Positions 7,817-18,137 of a stretch of DNA of 64,000 nt are shown here, one piece after another. The notes under the pieces are model-generated. The model was not told where the DNA came from. It saw only the letters and a list, made by a program, of their open reading frames with translations, and ran no database searches. Within the stretch, counting starts at the first letter, position 1, and each line of letters opens with the position of its first letter. Source of the stretch: Nitrincola lacisaponensis (GTDB lineage Bacteria; Pseudomonadota; Gammaproteobacteria; Pseudomonadales; Balneatricaceae); assembly GCF_000691225.1 (NCBI RefSeq), contig NZ_JMSZ01000007.1, positions 1 through 64,000 on the forward strand. Direction: 5' to 3'. Both the position numbers and the translations under genes were made by a program.

Positions 7817-9154
7817 GTGCTAACCACACTACACAGTAAACTGCTTTCTCTAAAAAACCATCCAGGCTTTCAGCGATATGCGAGCAATACATCATGGATG
7901 ATGGCCGAGCAAATTCTGCGGATTATTGCAGGTTTATTCGTTGGTATATGGGTGGCTCGCTATCTGGGTCCTGAACAGTTTGGCCTGTTCAGTTATGTAT
8001 TAGCATTTACTGCTATTTTTGGAGGTGTTGCTAAACTCGGATTGGATGGCATTATAGTGCGAGAGTTAGTCAATCAACCAGAGTTGAGTGATACCTATCT
8101 AGGCACTGCCTTTTGGTTGAAGGTTATTGGTGCCTTTATCGTAATGGCCTTAATGGCTCTGATTGTGCCATTTACTTCCAACGATGCCACCACTAACCTG
8201 TTCATATTCATCATTGCGGCTGGTTTGATTTTTCAAAGCTTCGAGGTAGTTGAGTTTTACTTTCAGTCACAAGTTCAAGCCAAGCTTGTTTCAATCTGTA
8301 AAGTTATACAATTAGTGTTTTCTTCTATAATTAAAGTGTACCTAGTGCTCACTCAAGCTGAGCTGATTTGGTTTGTGTTAGTTGCTACTTTTGATGCTTT
8401 TAGCTTAGCTGCAAGTTATTTAATTGCTTATAAATTAAAAAATAATAATTTGTATTTTAAATTCTTTGAAGTAAAAATTGCTAAGAGTCTAATAAAAGAT
8501 TCATGGCCATTAGTATTTTCGTCACTTGTAGTAATGATCTATATGCGCATCGATCAAATTATGATTAAAGAAATGATGGGAGAGTATGAGGTAGGTATAT
8601 ATGCCGCAGCAGTAAAAATCAGTGAGGCTTTTTACTTTATCCCGGGAATTATTACGGTTTCTTTGTTTCCTGCAATTATTAATGCAAAGAATATAAGTGA
8701 AAAGATTTTAGAGGGGCGTATTCAGAAATTATACTCTCTTTTGATATGGATTGGTCTTTCTATCTCAATACCTGTAACTATTTTTAATAAAGAAATAATT
8801 AATACATTGTACGGGTTGGCTTATGCTGATTCAGCTGCAATTATGGCAATACATGTTTGGAGTAGCGTATTTGTTTTTTTGGGTGTGGCATTTGGTAGAA
8901 TATTAATAGTGGAAAATAAAGCAATAATTACACTTAAAAGAACGGTTCTAGGCGTTATTTTAAATGTATCTTTAAATTTTATTCTTATTCCTTTGTATGG
9001 ATTGATTGGTGCAGCCATTGCAACTTTAATTGCTCAGTTAGTGGCCAATTATATGTATGATTTACTAGATAAGCGTGTTAGAAAACACTGGAAGCTTAAG
9101 ACGTTCGCCTTTTTTATACCCATTAAATTCATGTTAAGAGGGGTGCGGAGTTGA
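7817..9154 (+). CDS. wzx: Polysaccharide repeat-unit flippase (Wzx)
   Basis: The 445-residue protein has about 12-14 predicted membrane helices and the usual Wzx N-terminus (NTSWMMAEQILRIIAGLFVGIWVARYLGPEQFG). It would move undecaprenyl-diphosphate-linked repeat units across the inner membrane. The GTG start at 7817 lacks a clear Shine-Dalgarno. From around codon 150 base composition falls sharply in GC, marking the start of an AT-rich glycosyltransferase block. Its end overlaps the following gene by 4 bp. Confidence 0.88.
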   Translation: MLTTLHSKLLSLKNHPGFQRYASNTSWMMAEQILRIIAGLFVGIWVARYLGPEQFGLFSYVLAFTAIFGGVAKLGLDGIIVRELVNQPELSDTYLGTAFWLKVIGAFIVMALMALIVPFTSNDATTNLFIFIIAAGLIFQSFEVVEFYFQSQVQAKLVSICKVIQLVFSSIIKVYLVLTQAELIWFVLVATFDAFSLAASYLIAYKLKNNNLYFKFFEVKIAKSLIKDSWPLVFSSLVVMIYMRIDQIMIKEMMGEYEVGIYAAAVKISEAFYFIPGIITVSLFPAIINAKNISEKILEGRIQKLYSLLIWIGLSISIPVTIFNKEIINTLYGLAYADSAAIMAIHVWSSVFVFLGVAFGRILIVENKAIITLKRTVLGVILNVSLNFILIPLYGLIGAAIATLIAQLVANYMYDLLDKRVRKHWKLKTFAFFIPIKFMLRGVRS

Positions 9155-10071
9155 TACGGTTTAGCATTATAATTCCTGCGTTTAATTCAGAGAAATATAT
9201 TGGGAGGTGTTTAAATAGCATACTCAAGCAAAATTCTACTGAGTATGAAGTTATTGTGGTAAATGATGGTTCTGAAGATGATACGTTAAACGAAATAAAA
9301 AAATTTGAAGAAAGTTTAAATATAAAAATTATAAATAATAATAACCAAGGTGTCTCATGTGCAAGAAATATTGGTCTTGATAACTCTAAGGGACAGTATG
9401 TTATATTTATAGATTCTGATGATTATATTTTACCGGGTTATTTAGAATACTTAAATAAATTGGTTGCGAATAAAGAGTATGACTGTATTTTTTTGAATTA
9501 TAACTTAGGTGTTCTGGGTAAGATTCATGAGCGAGAGTCTTGTGTATTTCAGATAAGTGGGGATGTTTCGAATGAAAAAACAATGGAAATGTTTTTAGAA
9601 GGAAAAATATCAAATTCACCATGGGATAAAGTGTTTAATAAAAGAACACTAAAAGAAATAAGATTTTGTCCAGGTATAACAGTAGGTGAAGATGCACTTT
9701 TTTGCTGTCAAGTATTAAGTGAGTCGAGTGAAAACTATATTGTAGATAAATCTTTTTATGTGTACATGCAAGATACCAGTGGGGTGACACAAAGAAAATT
9801 TACAGCTAAAAAACTTAATGATATCTCTGATGTAATGATAAAAATCGGAAAGATAATTGATTTAAGTGTGTATAAAAAAAAGTATCATCTAATGGTTTTT
9901 AATCAAATGGTTGGCTATATTTTTAATCGAAGATTTCTTAGTAATATACTGTCTAATGAATCACTTGTTTTTTTTGATAGCTTGAAGCATATTTCAATTA
10001 ATGATATAGGCACTATTAAGAAAAAATACGCATATATTATGTCAAAAATGATTTTAATGATTAAGCCATGA
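9151..10071 (+). CDS. Family 2 glycosyltransferase
   Basis: The 306-residue protein has a GT-A fold N-terminus: FSIIIPAFNSEKYIGRCLNSI, VVNDGSEDDT and the metal-binding IDSDDYI. It has no obvious membrane helix. It probably adds one sugar of the repeat unit on the cytoplasmic face. Start TTG 9151 follows GTGCGGAG and overlaps wzx; the end overlaps wzy by ATGA. The gene is AT-rich. Donor and acceptor sugars cannot be read from the sequence. Confidence 0.85.
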   Translation: MIRFSIIIPAFNSEKYIGRCLNSILKQNSTEYEVIVVNDGSEDDTLNEIKKFEESLNIKIINNNNQGVSCARNIGLDNSKGQYVIFIDSDDYILPGYLEYLNKLVANKEYDCIFLNYNLGVLGKIHERESCVFQISGDVSNEKTMEMFLEGKISNSPWDKVFNKRTLKEIRFCPGITVGEDALFCCQVLSESSENYIVDKSFYVYMQDTSGVTQRKFTAKKLNDISDVMIKIGKIIDLSVYKKKYHLMVFNQMVGYIFNRRFLSNILSNESLVFFDSLKHISINDIGTIKKKYAYIMSKMILMIKP

Positions 10072-11228
10072 AGCCTCTAGATTTAATTCTATTGCTGCCG
10101 GTTTTCTACTTATTCATTGTGTTGTATTCATTTTTTGGTGTTTATGTATTTGATTTTGGAAAAAATGTGCCTTTTCAATTGTATAGAGATACGTATAGTG
10201 AAGGTTTTTTCTTTGTTCTTTGGGGTTATGTTTTTGCTTCTTTGTCATTTATTGTTGGTGCTTTGTTGGTAAAATTTTTAGCTGTAAATAAAGAAAAAGT
10301 TATATTGTACAACTATTTTTCTAAGCCTCGGGTGCTGAATGTATACATCGTAATTTTATTTTTCATGATGTTTATAGTGGTGATGCATATGGGGATGGGC
10401 GTGTCTCATATTTATTATAGAGATGGTTATGTTATAGATAATGAATCTGGAAGTGCAGTTTTTAGATTGCTGCAGGTGGTTTTGCTTCCGGTAGTAGCCG
10501 TTACTCTTGCGTTAACTAAGAAAAAAAAATTAGGTTTCTTTCTTTTTTTAATACTATATATATATGTACTGGGCTTATCTAGTAGATATTCTATGGTGGT
10601 GCCTGTATTTTATTACTTCGGCCTAATTTATAGAAATAATAATTACTCTGTGTTGGGGCTTGTTGTAGTGGCTCTTGTCTCATTATTATCATTGTTGGCT
10701 TCAGTTTCATTTAGAGATAATATTCAACAAGGAGTTTTTCCTAATCTATATAGTCTGGTTATGCTGGATTTTAATTATGAATTATTCATGTATTCTTTAA
10801 ATTATATTTTCAGTTATTCTGTCATAGCTGCGACATATGTTGTAGAAAATCATGTGGGAGATGGATTAAGTTTTATATATTCTATAACGCCTGTTCCCTC
10901 AATGTATATTGATGTGCAATATCTTACAAGTAGTCAAAAAATTAATGAGCATGCACCTTTTCCAGCAATATCTATTTTGTTGTTATCTGGCTATCATTAT
11001 TTAATTTTATATTATATTTTTTCAGGAATGATATGGATGTTTGTTTTGAGATTCTTCCATAAGAAAAGTCTTGTTGGATATATGGTAGTGACATGTTTAT
11101 TCATTTTGTTTGTTGTTTTGGCAACTCAGTATAACTTAAGGAGTGTTACTAGGCTTGTTTACTATTCGATTTTTTTATATTTAATTTTCATTATTGCTCT
11201 GCAGTTTAAGCTTAAAAGGGTTAGGTAA
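10068..11228 (+). CDS. wzy: Polysaccharide polymerase (Wzy-like)
   Basis: The 386-residue protein has roughly 10-11 predicted membrane helices, low sequence conservation and a larger periplasmic loop around residues 110-140, all usual for Wzy. Its position between a glycosyltransferase and a pyruvyltransferase in a wzx/wzz locus supports the call. It would join lipid-linked repeat units in the periplasm under Wzz control. It is translationally coupled to the gene before it. Similar topology in an O-acetyltransferase or ligase is less likely because no second polymerase candidate lies in this locus. Confidence 0.75.
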   Translation: MKPLDLILLLPVFYLFIVLYSFFGVYVFDFGKNVPFQLYRDTYSEGFFFVLWGYVFASLSFIVGALLVKFLAVNKEKVILYNYFSKPRVLNVYIVILFFMMFIVVMHMGMGVSHIYYRDGYVIDNESGSAVFRLLQVVLLPVVAVTLALTKKKKLGFFLFLILYIYVLGLSSRYSMVVPVFYYFGLIYRNNNYSVLGLVVVALVSLLSLLASVSFRDNIQQGVFPNLYSLVMLDFNYELFMYSLNYIFSYSVIAATYVVENHVGDGLSFIYSITPVPSMYIDVQYLTSSQKINEHAPFPAISILLLSGYHYLILYYIFSGMIWMFVLRFFHKKSLVGYMVVTCLFILFVVLATQYNLRSVTRLVYYSIFLYLIFIIALQFKLKRVR

Positions 11229-11233
11229 TTTAT

Positions 11234-12361
11234 ATGAAAGTTGGGATAATAACCTATCACGCATCACATAATATTGGCTCAATGTTGCAATCATATGCGT
11301 TGCAAAATGTTTTCCGAGAAAATTATAAGTTTGATGTGGAGTTTGTGGATTATTCAAGTGAAGCGCAAAGAGATATGTACTCTATTTATCCTAAGGTAAG
11401 TAATTATAAAGGTGTAATAAAAAATATAATTTCATTTTTGTTTTATAAAAAATTCCAGCAAAGATTCGAGCAGTTTGAAAATTTTAAGTTAAAGTATTTG
11501 AAATTATCAAAAAAAAACATATCAAATTCAAAAGATTTTCATGATGTATATGATCTTATTGTTTGTGGTAGCGATCAGATTTGGAATGTGAATTGTTTTG
11601 ATTACACTTATTTTTATATGGGTGATTTTAGTCACAAAGCTCCAGTGATATCTTATGCAGCTAGCTTAGGTGGGCAGAATCTACTTAATAGTAAAAATTG
11701 TTTTATTTATAAAGAGCTTCTAAATAAATTTGATGCAATTTCTGTTAGAGAAGAAAATGGTAGTTTATGGTTAAGAGATATTTGCGATACAGATATTGAA
11801 ATAGTGCCTGATCCAACCATTTTAGCTGAATTTAATATATGGCATGATTTGTCTAATGAAGCTGATTATGAAAATAAATATGGGGATTATATATTTTTTT
11901 ATGGGGTCCCTTTTTCAAAAAAAACCTATAGTATTATCCAGAAAATTTCAAAAAAACTAAATAAAAAAGTTGTAATGATTGATTATAAATCATATCTTTA
12001 TAATTTTTGTAAGTTTCGCGGCTTTGTTGTGCATGGTGAGACTTCTCCGATTGATTTTATAAATCTTGTTAAGCATGCAAGCCTTGTGATAACTACTTCA
12101 TATCACGGTACAATATTTTCTACTATATTTAAAAAGAATTTTTGGACGTTAACATATAAAGAAACGAATAAGGATGATGATAGAATTACCTATCTTTTAG
12201 AACAGCTTGATTTTAGAGATAGAATGATTTTCATGGAAGATTATGAGTCTTATGATTTAACTGCGGATGTGGACTACTCTAACTATAAAGAAACTATAAA
12301 TGGACTTAAAAAAGTTGGTTTTAGCTACATTGATGAGACATTAAAAAAAATATGCGTCTGA
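11234..12361 (+). CDS. Polysaccharide pyruvyl transferase family protein
   Basis: The 375-residue cytosolic protein has the PS_pyruv_trans pattern (CsaB/WcaK/Wca family). This includes the N-terminal GIITYHASHNIGSMLQSYAL, a central CGSDQIWNV, PDPTIL, and the C-terminal TTSYHGTIFSTIF. Members transfer pyruvate from phosphoenolpyruvate to a sugar to form a ketal, which adds negative charge to the polymer. Strongly AT-rich. It overlaps the following gene by 10 bp. Confidence 0.85.
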   Translation: MKVGIITYHASHNIGSMLQSYALQNVFRENYKFDVEFVDYSSEAQRDMYSIYPKVSNYKGVIKNIISFLFYKKFQQRFEQFENFKLKYLKLSKKNISNSKDFHDVYDLIVCGSDQIWNVNCFDYTYFYMGDFSHKAPVISYAASLGGQNLLNSKNCFIYKELLNKFDAISVREENGSLWLRDICDTDIEIVPDPTILAEFNIWHDLSNEADYENKYGDYIFFYGVPFSKKTYSIIQKISKKLNKKVVMIDYKSYLYNFCKFRGFVVHGETSPIDFINLVKHASLVITTSYHGTIFSTIFKKNFWTLTYKETNKDDDRITYLLEQLDFRDRMIFMEDYESYDLTADVDYSNYKETINGLKKVGFSYIDETLKKICV

Positions 12362-13227
12362 TATTTCTAATAGTATGTCATAAAAAGACTCCGGCATTGA
12401 TTTATAATTTAGAAAAATTTTCTAAATTTGAAAATTGCCATGTAATAGTGCATATTGATAAGAAAAGTCATTTGCTTCCTTCGGATCTTGTGATATCTAA
12501 AAATATACACTACTATGAAAATCCGACTGTTGTTAAGTGGGGTGGTTTTTCTCAAATTCAGGTTACTTATAACTTGTTGAAATATATAGATCATATGGAT
12601 TATGACTACGTTTCATTGATGTCTGGTGAAGATGTCTTTATACGTAGTCAGGAAGCTTTTAATTGTTTTCTAAAAAGTAATAATTTATTTGATTTTGTTG
12701 GGTTTTGTCGCAGTGATGGTGATCTATATAACCCAATAGACCGTGTTCAATATTGCTACCCTTTTTATTTCTTTAACAGAGATAAGTCAAAAATATATTC
12801 TTGCCTAAGGCGGATTACTTTTTTTATGTTTTCTTTAGGTTTATTTAAAAATAAAGCTACTCCTTATAAGAGGTTTTGTAAGGGATCTAATTGGTTTACT
12901 ATCAGGAAATCCACATCCAGTCTGATAGTTGATGAAGTTGACAATAAAAAATTGCTGGATTTTTATAAAAATAGCTTTTGTGCTGATGAAGTATTTGTTC
13001 AAACAATAATTTATAATAATTGTATGCTTGATAGCGTATATGATTTTTTTAACTATGATGATAATAGAATGTCTTTGAGGTATGTTGATTGGAAGTCAGG
13101 ACCTGATTTTCCAAAAGTTCTTACTATTTCTGACTTGGAATCTGAATTTCCGAAAGATGTGTTTTTTATTAGGAAGATTTGTTCTAGCGTTAAAGTTTCT
13201 GAGTTAAATAAGTTATTTGGTTTGTGA
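12352..13227 (+). CDS. GT14-type beta-N-acetylglucosaminyltransferase-like glycosyltransferase
   Basis: The 291-residue protein resembles the core-2/I-branching enzyme family (GT14). It shows FLIVCHKKTPALI at the N-terminus, VHIDKKS, VKWGGFSQIQ, SLMSGEDVFIRS and KGSNWFTI, each with its family counterpart. Bacterial members add hexosamine or related sugars in O-antigen loci. No membrane segment is seen. AT-rich. It starts inside the end of the pyruvyltransferase gene; a 107-bp AT-rich spacer follows with nothing recognisable. Confidence 0.8.
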   Translation: MRLIFLIVCHKKTPALIYNLEKFSKFENCHVIVHIDKKSHLLPSDLVISKNIHYYENPTVVKWGGFSQIQVTYNLLKYIDHMDYDYVSLMSGEDVFIRSQEAFNCFLKSNNLFDFVGFCRSDGDLYNPIDRVQYCYPFYFFNRDKSKIYSCLRRITFFMFSLGLFKNKATPYKRFCKGSNWFTIRKSTSSLIVDEVDNKKLLDFYKNSFCADEVFVQTIIYNNCMLDSVYDFFNYDDNRMSLRYVDWKSGPDFPKVLTISDLESEFPKDVFFIRKICSSVKVSELNKLFGL

Positions 13228-13334
13228 TTTTTTCATCTTGGCTTTTATTTGAAAATTTTATTTGCTGTTTCGTTTAGTTGTTTTTGCTTGAAGGTTTTTA
13301 ATGGTAAAGTGGTTCTGAGGTGTAAATAATTATC

Positions 13335-14543
13335 GTGAAAGTTGCGTTGATAAATACAGTTGTTGATCGTGGTGGTGCTGGTCGTGTAGTAACTGATCTT
13401 CATAAAACTATTAATGCTTCTGGTTATGATGCCTATATTTATTATGGGCGTGGAGCTCAGAATCAGGATAATTCAATTATAAAGTTTGCATCAAATTTTG
13501 AGTTTATATCTCATGTTGTCGCCACTAGATTTTTTGACGCTCATGGTCTTTTATCTATCTGTGCTACAAGGCGATTAATTGAATGGCTTGATGAATTGAA
13601 TCCTGATGTGATTCACCTTCATAATGTTCACGGTTACTATCTTAATTATGAGATTTTTTTTGATTATTTGAAAAGTCGAAAAATACCATTGGTTTGGACT
13701 CTTCATGATTGTTGGTCTTTTACTGGCCACTGTGCGCATTTTGAATATTCAGCATGTTATAAATGGATGACTGAATGTTATAGGTGTCCCCAGTCTAGAG
13801 AGTACCCTAAGGCCTATCTTGATAGATCTCGCATTAATTTTAAAAAGAAAAAAAACAGCTTTACAGGTCTTTTTAGCTGTGAGGTGGTAGTGCCTTCTAA
13901 GTGGCTTAAAAAACATTTCGATAAATCATTCCTAAATATTTACAATTCTCATGTAATTAACAATGGAATTGATCTTGATATTTTTAAGAGAAAGGAAAGG
14001 GTCGATTATAGTAGTATTGGGCTAGATGGTGATAAAAGAATTATTTTAGGGGTTGCTAGTATCTGGAGTATAAAGAAGGGGGTCTCTATATTTTCCGAAA
14101 TGTCTCATTTTTTATTTGACGATGAAGTTCTGGTTTTGGTTGGTAGAATGCCTAGTCACTACAAAAATAATTTTTCTGAAAATGTTATTTTTATTGATCA
14201 GACTAATAGTGTTGATGAACTTGTTAGTATTTATTCGTGTGCCGATGTGTTCGTTAACCCTACACTTGAGGATACTTTTCCTACGACTAATATTGAAGCT
14301 ATCGCGTGCGGATTGCCGATTGTGACTTTTCCAACGGGCGGAAGCCCAGAGACAGTTGATTTTCGCTATGGTTTGGTTTGTAACCCTACAGCAAACGATG
14401 CAATTGATGCAGTTCGATCATTATATGATTTAGATGAAGAGTCTTTGATTAGCGAATCTAGAAAGCATGCAGTAAGTAATTTTAATAAGTGGGACCGCTT
14501 TCAAGAGTATATAAATTTATACGAAGTACTCGCTAATAATTAA
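13335..14543 (+). CDS. Family 4 glycosyltransferase, WcaC-like
   Basis: The 402-residue GT-B protein starts with NTVVDRGGAGRVVTDLH and has HLHNVHGYYLNYE and WTLHDCWSFTGHCAHF. A Cys-rich insert follows (CYKWMTECYRCPQ), and the GT4 C-terminal signature region reads FVNPTLEDTFPTTNIEAIACGLPIVTF. The WTLHD..FTGHC pattern is typical of colanic-acid WcaC-like transferases. It probably adds a sugar of the repeat unit. GTG start at 13335. It is the last gene of the first AT-rich block. Confidence 0.87.
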   Translation: MKVALINTVVDRGGAGRVVTDLHKTINASGYDAYIYYGRGAQNQDNSIIKFASNFEFISHVVATRFFDAHGLLSICATRRLIEWLDELNPDVIHLHNVHGYYLNYEIFFDYLKSRKIPLVWTLHDCWSFTGHCAHFEYSACYKWMTECYRCPQSREYPKAYLDRSRINFKKKKNSFTGLFSCEVVVPSKWLKKHFDKSFLNIYNSHVINNGIDLDIFKRKERVDYSSIGLDGDKRIILGVASIWSIKKGVSIFSEMSHFLFDDEVLVLVGRMPSHYKNNFSENVIFIDQTNSVDELVSIYSCADVFVNPTLEDTFPTTNIEAIACGLPIVTFPTGGSPETVDFRYGLVCNPTANDAIDAVRSLYDLDEESLISESRKHAVSNFNKWDRFQEYINLYEVLANN

Positions 14544-14574
14544 AAATTTATTTTGAATAAAAAAGAGTTTTTTG

Positions 14575-15696
14575 ATGATTAAAAAAGCATTAATCACTGG
14601 TGTGACGGGGCAGGATGGGTCTTATCTTGCAGAGTTTCTTCTTGAAAAAGGCTACCAAGTTCACGGTATTAAGCGTAGAGCTTCTTCTTTTAATACCCAG
14701 CGAGTGGATCATATATACCAAGATCCACATGTTGATAACCAGAATTTTATTTTGCACTACGGTGATTTGACGGATTCCTCTAACCTCACACGTATTCTCC
14801 AGGAAGTGCAGCCGGATGAAGTGTATAACTTGGGTGCTCAGTCTCATGTTGCCGTATCCTTTGAGTCACCGGAATATACCGCTGATGTTGATGCGATGGG
14901 CACATTGCGTCTTCTTGAAGCTATTCGTCTGCTAGGTTTAGAAAAGAAAACGAAGTTTTATCAGGCCTCCACGTCTGAGTTATATGGTCTGGTGCAAGAA
15001 ATCCCGCAGAAAGAGACTACCCCCTTTTATCCGCGCTCACCCTATGCTGTAGCCAAGCTTTATGCATACTGGATCACGGTTAATTACCGTGAAGCCTATG
15101 GTATGTATGCTTGCAACGGTATTTTGTTTAACCACGAATCCCCGCGCCGTGGTGAAACGTTTGTGACTCGTAAAATTACCCGAGGTTTGGCCAACATTGC
15201 TCAAGGGTTGGAACAGTGCTTGTATATGGGCAATATGGATGCATTGCGTGATTGGGGGCATGCTAAAGATTATGTTCGCATGCAATGGATGATGCTGCAG
15301 CAGGAAGAGCCAGAGGATTTTGTTATCGCCACGGGCGTTCAGTATTCTGTGCGCCAGTTCATTGAATGGTCTGCCAAAGAGCTTGGTATCATCCTACGCT
15401 TTGAAGGTCAGGGAGTGAATGAGGTGGCTGTGATTGCAGCAATTGAAGGAAACAAGGCGCCTGCACTGAAGGTGGGAGATGTTGTCGTACGGGTCGATCC
15501 ACGTTACTTCAGACCTGCAGAGGTAGAAACCTTGCTGGGTGACCCGTTAAAAGCTAAGGAAAAACTAGGTTGGGTGCCAGAAATCACCATTCAGGAAATG
15601 TGCAAAGAAATGGTTTCTGAAGATTTGAAAACGGCCCAGCGTCACGCACTACTCAAAACACATGGTTATGCAGTACCGGTCTCGGTGGAGAATTGA
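14575..15696 (+). CDS. gmd: GDP-mannose 4,6-dehydratase
   Basis: The 373-residue SDR enzyme makes GDP-4-keto-6-deoxymannose. It has [20 protein letters not shown] at the N-terminus, the YxxxK pair in [12 protein letters not shown], and the Gmd signature [22 protein letters not shown] 14575 is preferred to the TTG at 14572. With the next gene it gives GDP-L-fucose, or with other reductases GDP-rhamnose-type sugars. Composition returns toward the genome average here. Confidence 0.95.
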   Translation: MIKKALITGVTGQDGSYLAEFLLEKGYQVHGIKRRASSFNTQRVDHIYQDPHVDNQNFILHYGDLTDSSNLTRILQEVQPDEVYNLGAQSHVAVSFESPEYTADVDAMGTLRLLEAIRLLGLEKKTKFYQASTSELYGLVQEIPQKETTPFYPRSPYAVAKLYAYWITVNYREAYGMYACNGILFNHESPRRGETFVTRKITRGLANIAQGLEQCLYMGNMDALRDWGHAKDYVRMQWMMLQQEEPEDFVIATGVQYSVRQFIEWSAKELGIILRFEGQGVNEVAVIAAIEGNKAPALKVGDVVVRVDPRYFRPAEVETLLGDPLKAKEKLGWVPEITIQEMCKEMVSEDLKTAQRHALLKTHGYAVPVSVEN

Positions 15697-15702
15697 TTGT
15701 TT

Positions 15703-16668
15703 ATGAGTAAGTTGCGTATTTACATTGCAGGTCATAACGGCATGGTAGGTTCTGCACTTGTGCGCCAGCTACAGTCGAACCCTGACGTTACCCTGATTAC
15801 GGCCGGCCGCTCCGAACTGGATTTGACTAACCAGGCAGCAGTCCAGAATTTTTTTCAAAAGCATCAGATTGATCAGGTGTATCTGGCTGCTGCCAAGGTG
15901 GGAGGAATTCACGCTAACAATGAATACCCGGCTGAGTTTATCTACGAAAATTTGATGATCGAAGCCAATATTATTCATTCAGCTCACCAAACGGATGTGC
16001 AGCAGTTGTTGTTTTTGGGATCCTCTTGTATTTATCCCAAGCTAGCCGAACAGCCAATGACAGAGAGTGCCCTTCTGACCGGTACGTTGGAATCCACTAA
16101 TGAACCATACGCCATTGCCAAAATTGCCGGTATTAAACTATGCGAAAGCTATAACCGCCAGTACGGACGAGACTATCGCAGTGTAATGCCTACAAACCTG
16201 TATGGCCCAAATGACAACTTTCACCCACAGAACAGCCATGTGATACCCGCTATGATGTACCGGTTCCATGAAGCTAAGCAGGCTGGTGCCGATGAGGTGG
16301 TTATTTGGGGTAGCGGTACCCCGATGCGAGAGTTTTTACATGTGGATGATATGGCTGCTGCCAGCGTACATGTGATGAACCTAAGTACTGCTACTTATGA
16401 AGCTAATACTCAGCCGATGCTCTCTCATATCAACGTGGGTACAGGAGTGGATTGCACCATCCGTGAGTTGGCTGAAACTATGAAAAGAGTAGTAGGCTTT
16501 GATGGTAAATTAGTGTTTGACTCCAGTAAACCGGATGGTGCACCGCGTAAACTCATGGATGTATCCCGTCTAAGAGCACAGGGTTGGCAGGCGTGTATTA
16601 GCTTGGAAGCTGGGTTAATGCAGACCTATAAATGGTTTCTTAAGCACCAGAAGGAACTGCGCCACTGA
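15703..16668 (+). CDS. fcl: GDP-L-fucose synthase
   Basis: The 321-residue epimerase/reductase (WcaG/Fcl) turns the Gmd product into GDP-L-fucose. The NADP loop reads [15 protein letters not shown], followed by [10 protein letters not shown], and the catalytic Tyr and Lys are in PYAIAKIAG. The pair gmd-fcl followed by manC is a standard GDP-fucose module, so fucose is expected in the polymer. ATG 15703 is preferred over TTG 15697. Confidence 0.95.
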   Translation: MSKLRIYIAGHNGMVGSALVRQLQSNPDVTLITAGRSELDLTNQAAVQNFFQKHQIDQVYLAAAKVGGIHANNEYPAEFIYENLMIEANIIHSAHQTDVQQLLFLGSSCIYPKLAEQPMTESALLTGTLESTNEPYAIAKIAGIKLCESYNRQYGRDYRSVMPTNLYGPNDNFHPQNSHVIPAMMYRFHEAKQAGADEVVIWGSGTPMREFLHVDDMAAASVHVMNLSTATYEANTQPMLSHINVGTGVDCTIRELAETMKRVVGFDGKLVFDSSKPDGAPRKLMDVSRLRAQGWQACISLEAGLMQTYKWFLKHQKELRH

Positions 16669-16712
16669 TGCTGGAGTTCACTTGTATCAAAAAATTATTC
16701 TGAAGGATTAAA

Positions 16713-18128
16713 ATGCTTCTCCCCGTCATCATTGCTGGTGGTACAGGTTCGCGTCTCTGGCCACTATCCCGTCAGTTAAAACCCAAACAGTTTCTTAAAC
16801 TTTGTGGTGATGCAACGTTATTACAACAAACTCTTCGTCGTCTTGATGGTTTAGAAGCGACTTCGCCAGCTATCATCTGCAACGAAGATCATCGCTTTAT
16901 GGTAGCAGAACAGCTGCGGCAGCTGGAGGTTAAGGATGCTATTATTCTGCTGGAGCCTATGGGGCGTAATACTGCACCAGCTATTGCTCTGGCAGCATTA
17001 AACGCAATACAGACTAGCCGAGATCCTATTTTATTGGTTTTGGCAGCGGATCATTTCATTGCGGATCAGTGTGCATTTCAGAAAGTTGTGCTGGAGGCTA
17101 AAAAATTAGCTGAACAGGATAAGTTAGTTACTTTCGGCATAGTGCCAACTCAACCGGAAACAGGTTTTGGTTATATCCAGCGAGGTGATGATCTTCCTAT
17201 TACTGGTTATAAAGTAGCTCGCTTTGTGGAAAAGCCAGATCTGATGCGCGCTCAGGAATATCTGGAATCGGGGGATTACTACTGGAACAGTGGTATGTTT
17301 ATGTTCAAGGCCAGCGTATACCTGAAGGCTTTGGCTAAGTTTCGTCCTGATATTCTTAAAGCCTGCAAAAAATCCTTGCAGCAGGGGCAGCAGGGGCAGC
17401 AGAGTATGGATTTTGTGCGGGTCGACGCTGAAGCTTTTGCACAATGCCCTGAAGACTCAATTGATTACGCGGTGATGGAAAAAACCGACGATGCTGCAGT
17501 CATTCCACTGGATGCAGGTTGGAGCGATATAGGTTCTTGGTCGGCTCTGTGGGATATTGGTAAAAAAGATGCCCAGGGTAATGTTTGTGAAGGCGATGTT
17601 CTATTACTTAATAGTGAAAACAGTTTTGTTTATGCAGATAGTAGGCTAATCACCACTCTCGGTATTGATAACCTTATGGTGATTGAAACAAAGGATGCCG
17701 TGTTGGTAGCTCACAAAGACCAAGTGCAGGATGTTAAAAAAATTGTTGAAATGCTCAAACAGTCTGGCCGCAAAGAGTATATAAGCCATCGCCAAGTATA
17801 CCGACCCTGGGGGGTATATGACTCTATTGAAAATGGAGAAAGATACCAGGTTAAACGCATTACTGTAAAACCTGGTGCCAAGCTCTCGGTGCAAATGCAT
17901 CATCACCGTGCGGAGCATTGGATCGTAGTCAGTGGTACGGCTAAAGTGACCAAGGGTGGAAAAACTTTTTTGATGACGGAAAATGAATCCACCTACATAT
18001 CTATCGGTGAGGTTCATGCATTGGAGAATCCGGGTACAATCCCATTGGAATTGATTGAGGTGCAGTCCGGTAGTTACTTGGGAGAGGATGATATTGTGCG
18101 ATTTGAAGACCAATATGGTCGTGTTTGA
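16713..18128 (+). CDS. manC: Mannose-1-phosphate guanylyltransferase / mannose-6-phosphate isomerase
   Basis: The 471-residue bifunctional protein has an N-terminal nucleotidyltransferase domain ([30 protein letters not shown]) and a C-terminal cupin isomerase domain (about 350-471; [19 protein letters not shown]). It makes GDP-mannose for gmd. An AAGGA ribosome site precedes ATG 16713. A short 9-bp repeat near 17384-17402 encodes QQGQQGQQ in a surface loop. No separate phosphomannomutase (manB) is present in the window. Confidence 0.94.
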   Translation: MLLPVIIAGGTGSRLWPLSRQLKPKQFLKLCGDATLLQQTLRRLDGLEATSPAIICNEDHRFMVAEQLRQLEVKDAIILLEPMGRNTAPAIALAALNAIQTSRDPILLVLAADHFIADQCAFQKVVLEAKKLAEQDKLVTFGIVPTQPETGFGYIQRGDDLPITGYKVARFVEKPDLMRAQEYLESGDYYWNSGMFMFKASVYLKALAKFRPDILKACKKSLQQGQQGQQSMDFVRVDAEAFAQCPEDSIDYAVMEKTDDAAVIPLDAGWSDIGSWSALWDIGKKDAQGNVCEGDVLLLNSENSFVYADSRLITTLGIDNLMVIETKDAVLVAHKDQVQDVKKIVEMLKQSGRKEYISHRQVYRPWGVYDSIENGERYQVKRITVKPGAKLSVQMHHHRAEHWIVVSGTAKVTKGGKTFLMTENESTYISIGEVHALENPGTIPLELIEVQSGSYLGEDDIVRFEDQYGRV

Positions 18129-18137
18129 GGGTACAGT

